From Saururus chinensis (Eukaryota > Streptophyta > Magnoliopsida > Piperales > Saururaceae), in assembly GCA_035235625.1 (NCBI GenBank), contig CP141140.1, forward strand, positions 6,592,685-6,656,684: a stretch of DNA of 64,000 nt. The letters run 5' to 3'. The translations under genes were made by a program, and so were the position numbers. Position 1 is the stretch's first letter. Each line of letters starts with the position of its first letter. Below the pieces are notes generated by a model, which searched no databases, was not told where the DNA came from, and saw only the letters and a list, made by a program, of their open reading frames with translations. Below are positions 23,601-35,900 of the stretch, in pieces.

Positions 23601-26302
23601 TGCATCCTGCAGCATTTTGTTTTAGTCTGCTATAAAGCTTAATTGTCAAACTTTGCTAAACTCATTGATTTGCTGCTAATTTGAGTGGTTGTAATAGCCT
23701 TTAGTGGGGAGGTGTATCTGAGTATTGAAAGAGTTTTCTGTCGCCGCACCTGGACAACCTTTAATTTGAGTTAGATTTGCAGTGTAGATCCCCAAAATCT
23801 TAGATCAAGCCAGAACGGCAATGATTCTAGCTTGAGGATGAACAAGATGATTGATAACACTTTTTTGAGAAAGAAGGAAACTGTATTGATATATTCTATA
23901 TAGCGTGTTTAGGAAAGGTTGTTGAACTATGGAGGAGAACCTGCCAGACACCTATGGTATGGGACGTGGTGTGTCGGTGGAGAGCTCTGAAGTTGGTTGT
24001 GCTAGTGCATGATAGCATTGATTACCACAGTTTTGGTAGCATATACCAAATTAGTATAACTACAATTCAAGTATGAGGAACAGCCTTTTGTCTTCCATGC
24101 ACTACAAAATGTATATTAGGGTAGCTGTTGACTCAAATAAATATGTCTCTGTTTCTGGTATACTTGACTTATGGTCAGATGTAGGGTTGGGAACAACCAC
24201 CAGTGTGCTACACCAAGCCCACCACGAATTACAGATAACTTCATAATAACTACTACCAAGGTAATTACAATAGCTCCTAAGGCTAACCTTTAGAGTCAAA
24301 TGAATCTAGAGTCAGGAGGTGCCTCCGCTCTTATATCCATACTCCTTAGGCACATGTAAGATACTAACACCAAGAATGGTGTAGTTCAGTGCTTGAGAAC
24401 AGCTTTCTACTGTTATTTTGAAGATTTTTGTGCTGTATATACACAATATAATTACAGATACTAACATCATTACATGCATGTTATCAACATTATAATGATG
24501 AATTGAATAACATGTAATGGGATTGTACTCAAAATAACTCATCCTTGGAGTCCCGGCTAGACTTAAAATAGCCACTGTCTTCCTCTACAACCATCCTTTC
24601 ATTTTCATTCCAGACCCATATCAATTGGAAGCAGGAACAACAATCCAATGGCAGACAGCAAAGCAGCACCATGCCCAAGGCTTAACCAGAATCAATTGTC
24701 TGATCTAATACATCAACACACTGATCCACTCAACAGATTGGAAGAGTGTGCAAACTCTTCTGATAGATCTATTGCTTGTGTTGAAGAACAACACAAAATT
24801 ATGGAAGAGATGCAACAACAATTTGCAGCCTTGCCATCTCCAATAATAAGAGAACCGCACATCCCTGTTCCAGTTCAATGAGAGTGCACGCCTGAGTCCT
24901 CTGTTAGACAAACGGCCGCTACTGAATGCAACAAGAAAGTGGCTACTTTGGGTCTAGCCAGAACTCCAATGATGAGTTATTTCGAGTACAACTCTAACTC
25001 CAATGGACAATGTCCGAAGTATGGAATCTGCCTGCCTTTTCCATTCAGAGCAAGGCCTTAAATACATAGAGTTTATAACTGCTCATTACGTGGTAACTAC
25101 ATAGATAACTACATAGAGTTAGTAATTGCTCACTACGTGGTAACTACATAGATAACTACCCATTACATGTTAACCACACAAATAATCCAGCTCACTACGA
25201 TTTACAGATAACTACACAATAGTAGTCACAATAACACCTAAGCCTAATATTGTATCAGTTTTCTTATGTGCTAGACTGCTGTAAGTGTAGGGTAGTTTTT
25301 TTCCCCTATCTACAGAAATTCTCTTCATTGAATCAGGTTTTACAGAGATTAGCTTACTGATGTTCATCTTAGCTTACTGATGTTTTGATTGATGGCATTT
25401 GTCAAATGAAAGACTACTAATTGAATCCGTAAAAATAAAGTAGAAGGCCAATAATTTATGAACCTGAAATATGAAATTTGTACGTTTGGATAAACTTGCC
25501 AAAATGTAATTCGATTTCAGTACCATAATGTAGTTTCCTTTATCATATATTTTCACATGGAAAGCAGTTTTATTTTTGCTGGCTTTTAGTAACATTGTAA
25601 CATAATATAGGTAAGGATGAAGCAGATGCGGCTACCTCAAGTAGGTCCAGCCGCATCAGTAGAAGAAGTGAAAGTGAAGTAAAGGCAGAGGAAAACAGGA
25701 GTTTCTTGCAAATTGAAAAATTCTTCCCAGTTGTTGGTGACCCAGGTAAAAAATTTGTTAGCAGTTCCCCACCTTGTACAAAAGATGGTGACAAAAGAAA
25801 GGAACACATTGGACCTTCCCAAAAAGGCAACAAGCGCAGGAGTCATGTTGGTAAAAAGGGAAGAACTACTTCTAGAAGAAGCAATCATGAATCGACCTCT
25901 CATTCAATTGAAGAAGAAGAAGAGGACGAGGAAGACCCTGAACCTTTAGTTAACAAGAGAACTGAGAGGAGGAGGTTGGAGAAGATGTTTCAGTTAGAAA
26001 AAGAAGGAAATTTCGATGGTGTACAACCACTCCGATGTTGTAGAACTGCTGCGGGAGATAAAGCTAAATTTTTGTTTGATGAAAGTGTTGAAGTGCATGG
26101 AACTAATGTTGGTATAAATCGTGATCAAATGCCTAGAGTCTCTGATACTTCAGAGATTGTAAATGGAAGTTCTCACATTGAACAGCTTGAGACTTCGCAG
26201 GCAATAGTGATGTTTGCAGGAGATCATGAAGGTTCATCTAACCTTTTGTCTTGTTCTGGCAATTCAGGCGATGATGCTGTAATTGACATTTCTGATGGAT
26301 GA
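20667..26302 (+). CDS. SprT/Spartan-like metalloprotease, 6 exons
   Basis: Exons: 20667-20824, 22861-23019, 23137-23203, 23288-23362, 23487-23544, 25611-26302. Phases join to 402 aa. The SprT domain is recognised by VDIYKLFAHYNALYFDNELG (about 24-43), CQIHLSEPLV (66-75), the zinc-protease motif HEMIH (89-93) and a third putative metal ligand in SNHGPSFQELM (His108), then RPDAGYNITV. Spartan/DVC1 proteases cut proteins crosslinked to DNA in the nucleus. The C-terminal exon carries FLQIEKFF (204-211), resembling a PCNA-binding PIP box with Phe in place of Gln. A basic stretch (234-262) follows, then an acidic run EEEEEDEEDPE (273-283) and KRTERRR. No UBZ finger is seen. Oddity: the Cys-rich zinc-ribbon segment that normally follows GYNITV in plant homologs is not found in exon 4, exon 5 or the introns. 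Exon 2 could start at 22861 or 22864. The exon 5 boundaries are the least certain. Confidence 0.8.
21315..22858. repeat. About 760-bp tandem duplication in Spartan intron 1
   Basis: Copy 1 (about 21315-22068) and copy 2 (about 22069-22858) share, in order: TCTTAAAAACTCTGCT, GGTGTTATTAT.CTTTAGAAT, GTAATATGAATTT, TTTAGAAATGT.T.TAGCCTT, CCTGT.AAATCAGATTGAAA, AACTCCTTTCTCAG, TTATGCTGATTGTTGA and CAAACAAGGAGATATC.GATC. Similarity is clearly below identity, so the duplication is not recent. It ends just before exon 2 and has no coding content. Confidence 0.85.
23760..25260. mobile_element. LTR-retroelement-like remnant in Spartan intron 5
   Basis: A fossil with no intact parts. An open frame at 24648-24881 (MADSKAAPCPRLNQNQL..., then EEQHKIMEEMQQQFAALP) looks like the coiled start of a plant retrotransposon gag, judged by style only. 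The words ACGA.TTACAGATAACT and CCTAAG.CTAA occur near 24224-24285 and again near 25196-25245. CTTGGAGTCCCGGCTAGAC near 24543 is inverted relative to GTCTAGCCAGAACTCCAA near 24952. This suggests rearranged terminal sequence. Family and exact ends are unresolved. Confidence 0.4.
25063..25157. repeat. 47-bp tandem repeat, 2 copies
   Basis: TACATAGAGTT..TAA.TGCTCA.TACGTGGTAACTACATAGATAAC occurs at 25063 and again at 25110. It lies inside the retroelement-like part of Spartan intron 5. Confidence 0.85.
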
Positions 26303-27405
26303 ATGGTTGAAGATAATTGATGTAGGGGATTAAAAAGCAACGTGTCTGAAAATTGAAATTATTATATAAAGCTAGGACTTGTATAGAAATTGACTGTTTT
26401 GACATGTCTTGCCAGTTGGAGGCTGTTTAAATTACGAAAGAGGGTTTGATGAGATCTTCAACTGCACTGGGAGGAAAGGGAAGATGTGATATTTCGAATG
26501 ATAAGTGATAGTTTATACTGTATAGCAAAGCCTAAAAATACATTTGTTTTGTATGCTTACTGGCTATGGCTTTTTGTACATGAGAAGAAAAAACTTGTTC
26601 AGTTTATGTACTTTCTTTATACGATGGTGTCTAAGTGTGGATAAAATTTATGTGCAAAAAAAATTTATTCATTTTATCGCTCAAGTTTGTTAATTGTGAT
26701 TTTAGAATCTAATCTCACCAGATTTGACAGCATCATGCTTTTTACTGTTAGAAGTGTTATGTATTTTGTTTGTGACAGCATATGAGTGCAGTTTCATATA
26801 CTTCATGCTGCAGCTTGAATGCCTCTTATCAGGATCGCACCGAAGCTGATGGGAAGGCCATGTTAGGTCACAAAAGTATGATAGCAGACTCTCACTTTCA
26901 AGGGAAAACCACTTACAGAATTGGGAATAAGGCGTCCATTGCTTTTTTTGTGGTTACAGACTAGCATGAATAAAACTGTCTTAGTTGTCTATTTTTTCCC
27001 TCTCTGTTTATAACTTGAACCTTTGTTACATTATGATTTTGTATTGATCTTAGTGATATCATGTGATTTCTTTACAGGTTGAATAACGTTATTGCCATAT
27101 TTATCCTTCTTGTGCCCCTTTTTTTATCTTTCCCACTTGATTGTATCTATTTGAACCCACAGAAACCTGTACTCTGCTATTGAGTTTTGTTCTCTTCTGT
27201 CTCTCCCACTCCCCAAATCTGCAATCCTGCACAACACAAACAGATAGGTCTGGCTGTATATTCGAAGCCAAAGACCTCCGAGTTTTCCGATTTCATGCCT
27301 GACTTGCACTAGCATATGACCTAATTTTACTCCAGAACATGCCAATTAAGCACCCTTAATTGGTACCGTGGTTTGTCCATTTTAAGGTCGATTCCTTGAT
27401 GTCAG
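26303..27405. other. Spartan 3' region; no further gene identified
   Basis: It contains the presumed 3' UTR of the Spartan-like gene. An open frame at 26782-26964 (60 codons, preceded by GTGACAG) matches nothing I recognise and may be chance or an unused 3' exon. Part of the UTR near 26520 is repeated near 63665. Confidence 0.4.
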
Positions 27406-27407
27406 GC

Positions 27408-27700
27408 GGGCTGGTCAGTTGGTAGAGGGTGTCGCCTGTTTTGCTAGCCAAAGTCAAGGGACCAGGATAAATTGGCTTATATGTTACTGGTGCGGTGGGC
27501 GAAGCTATGATGTCCTCGTTATGTTTAGTCATTGCATTTATGCACGTGTCAGCATAGGTTTATATCCTACACCCAGTATAACCTGCCTGGAAGGGGCGGA
27601 AGTAGGAGGATATGATCTCCTTACAAGTTTTGAATTTATGCACTCCCATGTGATTAGGATAGGACAGAAGGTGAGGTAACTAGTGATACTATTTGGAATG
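27408..27700 (+). repeat. Possible tRNA-derived SINE-like sequence
   Basis: GGCTGGTCAGTTGGTAGAGG near 27408 resembles a tRNA A box, and GGTTTATATCCTACACCC near 27557 loosely resembles a B box. They are about 145 bp apart, which is too far for an ordinary tRNA gene, and no cloverleaf closes. A decayed SINE is possible but weakly supported. Confidence 0.25.
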
Positions 27701-29140
27701 AATATTATGTAATTGGCCATTGAAATTAGAGAAGAAGGGTATTGTTGTCCCTGCTCCCTTCTCCTATAAGTGGGTTAGCCATGGATCACTCCTGTTTTGT
27801 GTGCTATCCACTTTGGCTGTACCTTATTATTTCTATGCTTATTTTGTAAAACGAAAGACAAACAACCTTAAATAAATGAATAATTTTCTTTGTATACTTG
27901 TTTCTAACTAACATGGACTGATACTTTGATTTGTTGGAAATTTTACTGATAGGATTTGCAGCTTATTATTTCTTTGAACAGGACATCTGTTTCTTATAAT
28001 GGGCAAGAATTGGCATTCAATGCGGGACATTTTTTGCGGGCTATTTGATTGAGTCTACATTTTAGTCTATTCTCACTATTGATTGAGTCTACATTTTAAA
28101 ATGAATGACGTATATATACTAATTCAAATAGCCGTGATAATGAAGTTTTGAAGGTTTCTGCTGTTTGAGACCACTGACTGTTTTTTAATTTGTTATTTTA
28201 AAAGTTATTGAATGAATACTATTAATATTAGCACGCAGGTTCTCGGTTAAACTCGTAATTTAGCGTCTCCGGCTTTCTTTTCCAATTCTAGGGAATCATT
28301 TGAGCTAGATGCGTTCTAATAGTTTATTTTGGAGATGTAATTGGAAGATCCAGAGATCGGAATGATTTACGTCTGTATTTTTCTCTCTCCTACACATGCA
28401 ATTGCAGGAGAGCCATTTGAATTACACCATCGTGTGCTTGAAAGCAAATCATTTCTAGAATAAATGACTGCCATTGAACATATTCCCTTCTTTCTGCCAA
28501 TGAAGCAAGCAGAGGATGATCTTTTGTCCTCAAATGCCGTTGTAAGAAAACCATTTTTTACTCGGACTATGTAGAAAAATGTTGTTTTTTATTGTTAACT
28601 ACGTTACACAGTCATTTTTGAATTAAGGCTTAAATTTTGCTTCTGAAAGAAAATCACTAGGTATTTGTTTGTCCTGAAGCTTGTAGATTTTGTTGGAGTT
28701 TTGCAATCATATGTCGATAGAAGGGAGCAATTTTATTGTTGATTTTTGTTCCAATATTATGAGAAGATTTTTTTTCCTTATCTGTAAATATGCCGTTATG
28801 TTTGTGGAGAAAATATGTATTGTTATTACTCTAGTCTCATGAAGTAGATTACTTGGTAGGATATTTGACATGCATCACTTGTGTTATACAGCTATATAGT
28901 TTTCTAGGTTTTAGAAATTAGTAGAATAGACAAATGATTATTGTTGATCCTTTAATCATTGTTTGTAGTGTAATTGAACTAGGTTTTAGAAATTAGTAGA
29001 GTACACTAATTATTGTTGTTGATAGTTTATCATCGTTAGTAGCGTGAGAGAATGAGGTATAGTTTAATCACTCATAATTAGTATCTTATGATGATTGGAA
29101 TGATTGTTAGAGTTGATTTTTTTTTTGCTAATTGCTTCAG
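27701..29140. other. No gene seen
   Basis: AT-rich intergenic DNA. A short imperfect repeat (CTAGGTTTTAGAAATTAGTAGA) occurs near 28906 and 28979. No domain-bearing frame was found. Confidence 0.45.
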
Positions 29141-29430
29141 CCGTCTCGACGGCTCGAGCCTCAAACAACTGTCTCTTTCCCCCTTCCATCACTCTCTGAC
29201 CTTCCCTCTCCATACATCCCCTCCTCTCCATCTCGCTAGTACCTGGCAGCCAATGTTGACATCGATGGCTTTCATCGTCTCGCGCCCTCCCCTTTTCTCA
29301 ATGCGACCTCCATTATCCGGCCCACCCTTTTCACCTCTCTGAATGACAACCTCCGCCTCAAGCCCTTAGTGTTCTGGCTGGCTCAGGTGGCCAATCTTAG
29401 CCAATCAATCTCAACTTGTAAGTATTTTAC
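29140..29430 (+). other. GC-rich coding-like island, unidentified
   Basis: This stretch is more GC-rich than its surroundings. One + frame is open from about 29230 and reads ANVDIDGFHRLAPSPFLNAT, then LRLKPLVFWLAQVANLSQ, ending before a GTAAGT-like donor at 29418. It looks like a gene start or an old exon, but I do not recognise the protein. No continuing exon was found downstream. It may be a pseudogene fragment. Confidence 0.3.
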
Positions 29431-29810
29431 GTTTATTTTTTTTTCACTATCGGGATCCCCTCCAAAAAAATATTTTTCCTTCTCTTTTTTAGTGTTATGT
29501 TTTTGGTTTGAAGATCAAGACAAAGATTTTGGGAGTGGGTTTTGTTGTTACAGTTGTATCTGGATAACTTTTTTTGTGTTATATTTTTGGTTTGAAGCTC
29601 AATATGGAGATTTTGGGAGTGAGTATGGTTACTTGCTGTTGTTTTTATTGCTGCGGTTATATATGAACAAATTTATTTTTGAATACCTTTCTTATGAATA
29701 TCATGTTCTTATGTTTGTTTTGTAATAATTTGTTTTAGTTTAACCAACAAATTCGATATAATTTTAGTGATCTATTGTGGTAAAAGTATGCAAGAGTTTG
29801 ACAAAGATTC

Positions 29811-30482
29811 CTACTATAACAAAAAATAGGTTATTCGGCTTAGGCCATAAGCCATTCAGGTTGGGCCGGGTCAAGTTTGGGTTTGGTAATTGATTTTCAA
29901 CCCATGATGGGTTTTCCAAAATGCGGCCCCGTGGCATCACTAAGTGCACCTCATTGAGCAAGACTTCCCATTGATGAATTTCGATCACGACAACAAGGTG
30001 CCACATTTGAGCAGTTGTATAAGGAGATGACTATTTTCTTTAGGGCTTCCATGTAACTTTAAATTTTTTAAGATAATGTATTTTTAATAGTATCTTTGAA
30101 TTCTTTATAAGCTTTAAATTTTAAGGATGATTAATTTTTGTAATTTGTAAAGCTATTATTGATCAATACAAAATTATTGATTAAAGTTTATTTTTTTTAT
30201 TGAAATAGCTATTAGTGGCGGCTTAATGATGTCACAGATATTTTTTTTATTCTTTTAGCAACTTTTTAGCGATAGATAATCACCGCCGATAAAAGCATGT
30301 CAACTGTTGTTAAAAGCATATGAACAGTTGCTAAATGCCTTTATTACCGTTTTTTGAAGAATTTTGAGATGACTACCTAGAAGTCAATAAAATCTTTTGC
30401 TATGAATAAAATCCATTAGCTACGGATTTGGGGCTTTTAGCGACAATTTTTTTAGTCCCTCAAAGCCATCTCTATTGTAGTA
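29811..30482. mobile_element. CACTA-like non-autonomous element (tentative)
   Basis: The left edge reads CCTACTATAACAAAAAATAGG. The right edge, read inward, is TACTACAATAGAGATGGCTT. Both resemble CACTAC-type CACTA ends. Subterminal words TTAGTGGCGGC, TTTTAGCGA, CACCGCCGATAAAAG and CTTTTAGCGACAATTT near 30200-30460 are typical of CACTA subterminal repeats. GGTTGGGCCGGGTC near 29860 looks hAT-like, so the left part may be composite. No transposase is seen. Confidence 0.4.
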
Positions 30483-32910
30483 TTCTCAAAAGTGTATATT
30501 TTCTTGTTTTGAAATTCTTTTTTGGGACTGAGTTTTTTTGTTGCAAATACAAGAAACTTCACGTACGACAAGTTAATTTTGTTGCAAATACTAAATTAAT
30601 ATATTTTTTATTTTAGAATAATGTTTGAAGCAAATAGAATTTGTTTTAAATTTTAAAATCATTTTACCACATAATTTTGTCTCACATACTTTATTGAGGA
30701 CGCCTATAACTATAAGCGGGCTAGTGAACTTTTTTGCAATGACTTTACGATAACTTTTTTTGTCGCAAAAGTTCTTTTATGACGAAATTGGAGGCTTTTG
30801 CCACAATTAACCTTGTTGCAAGACCCATTCATCATACAAGCTGGGGCAACTAAAGATATAATCCTGGGTGGGTGGCTAATGGAGTAAGGTTTCAAACTTA
30901 GGACCTGATCTTCTTGAAGTGTATGTTTTGACCATCCCACCAACACCCTCTTAGTTTTATGTGGCTTGTGGCCTTGTTGTTCCTTGATGTAGTCTTCATG
31001 TGGCCCTTGTAGATCCGTCATAAGCGCAACCAAACCACATTTGAGTGGGCACATCTCACAATTTATTTGAAATATGCCTTCAACTTAAAATTTATTATTT
31101 ATTTTTATAACAATGGGTGTCTAGTGCTTGGGACCTGACTGGAAGGGGCTGAGCAACCGGCCTCCCACACGCAGTGTAAACCTCACCAATCCCCTTGAGT
31201 ATGTATAAGGCCCACCGTTTGACCCGTATCAAGTTCTTGGTGATTTGGGGGCTAACTAGGCTCAAGCAAGGCGTACAAGCCTACACATGGCAACAAGGAC
31301 ATTGACCAAGTTACAAGGTGCTTTTGAGACTAAGTACCTTAGAGGGTTGAAGACTTGGAGCAGCAACAATGGTTAGTAGCATGTGTAGCAAAGGCAAGCA
31401 ACATAGGTAAAAGAAGCATGTAACAGTTGTAGAAGTTGTGCGCAACATATGCGAGATTTGCATGCAAGATTATGTAATACGTGTGCACAACGTAAACAAT
31501 AAACCATCAAACATGGGGTTAATCGGTTTAGACGACCATGCATGTATCATCACTTTGGCTGCCACTTGAGGGATGAAAAAAATCTCAAATGCTATAGAGA
31601 GGAGGGTGATCTCACTATATGTTGAGTGGGACTAGGGTGATTACTTAAGGACTATGCAAGTTTGATGCAAACACCTATTTCAAGCAAAAATTGCAATTGG
31701 TGGCCGAGTAGCTCCAAGTTTTGGCAAGCAAACAACCAAGGCAAATACATTCGGGCAAGTGCACATTGACAACATTGATGGTGCGTTGGGTGGACAGGTT
31801 TGTGGAAGTCCTATTTGTAGTAGGACTTAGTAACAAGCTAGGTGCAATTAGCATAGGTGGGAGTCTTATGCATGCTGATTGGATTTGTTAGGGCACATGT
31901 ACGAATGCACACTTGTACAAGGATCTTGACACAACTAGGAGTATGAGAAGAAACCTAATGCAAGTGGGAAACCCAGTTATATGCGAATAGGCTACTCAAG
32001 ACGGCTAAATCCTAGTGACACTTAAACTCTATACAAAAGGTGAACATGATTTGGACTCTGATAAGGCAAGAGGTATACTTATCGGGGGACTTAGAGGTAG
32101 AGTAGGAACTTGAAGGCTGTTGGATGAAAGTGAGATTGTAGAAGGATGGCTCAAGCTAAATCCGAATAAAGGTCTTGAGTGGGATGTGAGCATGTTTCCT
32201 GGTTATATTCAGGTTGAAACTCTTAAATAATAAATTTATAAAGAGATAGCGGAGTTCTAGTAGCCATCGTCTTTGTTGGACCGTCTCCTCTATTTAATAG
32301 GCGTATGACTGAATGAAAGGGCATTCAACAAAAAAGTTATAATTAGAAATCAGCGAGGGCTGAGAGAAAGAGTTTGGAAGGTCCTGATTTGTAGGAGTGT
32401 CGTCCAGAATGCTGGGTTGGTTCGTAGGATCTGGGACAAATTAGAGGGCAATTATAGCAAAGAGTTCCTAGAATATAAGTTTCGGGGCTGAGCTTTTTTT
32501 CCTACGAGTTTGGTCCTAAAAATTAGGAAATTAGGTGAAAACTGGAGGAGTAGGCTTCGTCTAAGAGTTTATCCCTGTTACAACCACCATCATGTGAGAC
32601 GGGGTACAATCCGAGGTAAATGCTAACGAAGTGTGGGTTGAACTTCTGCTTCCTGAAGCATGTCCTGGTAGCCCCAAATCGCAAAGAACTTGCTGAAGGC
32701 TAACACCATCGCACCAATAGGATGTTGGTTTGAAATTATCATTTTCCCAAATGACTATCCTTAACACATTTGAATGGTACATATAATGAAGAACATGTCA
32801 AGAATAAAAAAGTACAATTTGAAGTTCTATCTGAATTTAAACTTAAGAAACAAGCGCTAGGACTTATTCAACAAATGAAACAAATTTTTTTCTGGAGAAG
32901 GTCGATATTA
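30483..32910. other. No gene seen; probable decayed repeats
   Basis: The part near 30710-30830 again has CACTA-like words (TTTTTTTGTCGCAAAAGTT, GGAGGCTTTTGCC). From 31090 to about 32530 the sequence is mixed in composition and non-coding, possibly an old LTR, but I found no ends. It contains the region just downstream of patatin-like gene 1. Confidence 0.35.
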
Positions 32911-32918
32911 AAACACAA

Positions 32919-35900
32919 TCAAGCAATTGCCACATTAGCCCTCCGGCTGCGAAGCTCATCAGAGAGAGTCTTGGCGAAGCGGGTCAATGCATCTTCGTTA
33001 GTGCCCTCTCCTTCTACCACTTCAAAACGGCCAGTTTCCACGTTCACTCTAGACACTGGCTTCTTCAGAAGCTTCTTGCCTATTTCTACCAGGTTTTGCA
33101 GGTTTTTTGGGGTGGAGATGTCCACTGATGCCGCAGCCCCCGTCAATGAATCCTCCTGTATATATGTATGTTTGATTATACAAAGCGGACTTTTGTTCAC
33201 AAACTACCAAAATGAACCTGGGGGAGAGAGAGTGAGAGACCTGGATTCGGAGATAGTTGTTGGTTGAATTGAGGGCTTGGAAGAGAACAGAATTGTGAAT
33301 GTCAACCATGTCTGAACTTGCTTGGGTGAAGGAGTCGACAAGAGGACTGGAGTTCTTGTTGTATAGCCATCCAAACAACCCCCATTTGGCTGCCATTTTC
33401 GCGTCATACTTTCCCTCTTGCTTAGCAGCTCCCGCTCCAAGAGAGATGACTAAGAACTTGCCATAATCATTCGGCTTAATGGTAAAGAAATCCGGATTGT
33501 TCATGTAAATTTCCCTTGACACTGCAGTCATTGCAGCTAATGTCTGCACAATTGGACATGTCGTTTACCTTTTGTTTCTTCTTAATAACTTCATTTGACA
33601 CAAAAGTTTATTCCGTACTAAAATTAATAACTTGTACAACCTCTGTACTAAAATTAATAACTTCATTTGACAAAAAAAATTGTTCTATATTAATAGATCT
33701 ATTTTGTTCAATGGGTATTTAAAAAAGAATATTATAAGCTTCATTTCTCTTCTCTTAGATGTAGGTTTCACTATTCAATAAATTTTTTTTATTTTAAATA
33801 TAGATATTAATACAAGACAGATTTCCACGTTATATCTTATGATAATATGGTTCTTTTAAAATTAGACTTTTAAATGTCTAACATATTTATATAGGTGTGT
33901 CATGATTAGATTCTATAACAAAGTCTTAGTGACCAGGGAAGCTGCCACATCATCAAGAAGTGATAAAAAAGAAACTTGGAAACATAATTGAAGGTTTCCC
34001 ATGTTTCTCTCATTCCACATGTTCACTCGTCATGCAATCTTAGTCAGGAAAACAAATTTCTATTTATATCACAGTTTCGCTTACAGGATTATTTGCAGCA
34101 ACTCCTCCATCAATTAGGTTGTAGATGTTCCTATTCCCCTGTGAATCTTTTGTCTCGAAGTAGTGAGCTGGAAGGTAAGTTGGAGCAGCCGATGTACTAA
34201 TGCAGACGTCTGAAAGAAGTGGGTTCTTAGAAACATCCTTATTTGCCTGTAGTGTAAAAGATAGTTTGTGAACATAGTTGTTTTATCAAGTCATGCTCCA
34301 ATCAGAAACAGTGAACCGGATGCAAGAAATAGGCCCAGTATTACCTTCGCTCGACGTCCTTTAAACAATAAACATCGTGATAATAAGACTAGGATTATAA
34401 AAGCACAATGAGCACGTAGATCAAAATATTACAACTTCAATGACAATTAACAAAGTCTAAAGCGACTTCAAGAGGGCATTGATCATTATATAGTTTCACG
34501 TTGTGCACTTCGTCTACAATATTTAAAATGATCAGTTGACATCAGAAACAGACTTTGCACCTTGTAGGTTGAGAAGATGACAGGCTGCATGCGTTTGATA
34601 TCAAACGCAGGAACAACCACATTTGTTAGGGTTTGTTGCAACCTCGTCTCCCCAAGAATCCCTCGCACGAGGGAGTTCAGGTATTTCCCATCATACTTTG
34701 GCCCTGTCACTGCACTATACAAGTTTACTGCCCACCTGAATATGCCTCTGCAGGTAACACATACTAGTCAGAACCCTCTAAAAAAAAACTCTTATGCATT
34801 TTTGTTAAAATATGAAGTAAATATATTGGTAAATTTATTTCTTAACAGATTAAGTTATTGTACACACCCAAAAAAATTAAATAAATTACTAAATAACCTC
34901 CATCTCTTATTAATTATTTTAATTTTATTTCTGCTCTTTCAATGCTCCATTCCTAATCTTCCCTTCCGGCGTGAGCTCTACCATTTCCGCCGTCGCATGT
35001 GACTCTTCTTCCTTGACCATTTTCCTTTTTCCCGCTTGCTTGTGACTCATTTTTCATAATTTTTCCCTCTCCCCTTACCTTGCTATTTATTTGAAAAACT
35101 TTTAAATAATTTCTGCGGGGGTAGTCACCGCCAAAATATATAGAATTTGATGAAGAACTACGGTCTCCATGTAAATAAGTTTTATTTGATGAATGGTATC
35201 CCCCGCGAAGAAAACTTCATAAATTTTTCAAACTTCTAATTTTTTAAACTTCTGGATGGTTTCTAACAGGGAGAGGTCACTGTCACAATATGTAAACATT
35301 TACAAGGATATTTATTTTTTCTATATTGCAGTTTTATTTATTGGGGGTACTCTCCGCTACAAAACTTAAAATATTTTAGAAAACTCCTAGCGGGAGGTGG
35401 TCACCGTATGTAAAATTTGACAATGACTTAAGGCCTCTGTCCAAATCAATTTTATTTAAGCAGAGGGTACTACCCATTAAAAAATTTATATAATTTTTGA
35501 GGTGTTAAGGTGACATGAGTAAAATTATATGAGAGCGTGGGGGGTAAAAAATGCTAGTTATTTTTCTGTGGTGAAGAGCTCTAAATATTTTTGGGGGAAC
35601 TAGACATATAATAACATATATGACGAACTTTGCATAAGCATTACGAGGAAAGGCAAATTTGAGACCTCTGGGGAAAAATTTTGGGGCTGTGTTCCAAGTA
35701 GAACGTAGGAATGTCTTTTGCAGCATAGAGAGGGCGCTTATTCTTGTCCGGTGCAGTAATCATATTGGTTATCAATCCGCCAGTGCTGGTGCCGGCTATT
35801 ACGTCGAAGTAGTCTGCTAGCCTTGCTTCCGGTCCGTCGAGGTCCTGCAACGCAAAGGAAATAACATGTGACTATCTATAGTGATGTACATAATGGAGGA

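Noticed and set aside
26782-26964. A 60-codon frame as a small gene downstream of the Spartan-like gene
   Set aside because: It has no family resemblance and no supporting structure, so it was left as undetermined.
27408-27480. A functional tRNA gene
   Set aside because: No closed acceptor or anticodon stem was found, and the B box is too far away.
33049-33549. A continuous 166-codon frame as a single gene
   Set aside because: It is exon 5 of patatin-like gene 1 plus intron read-through. Splice sites and the paralog support the six-exon model.
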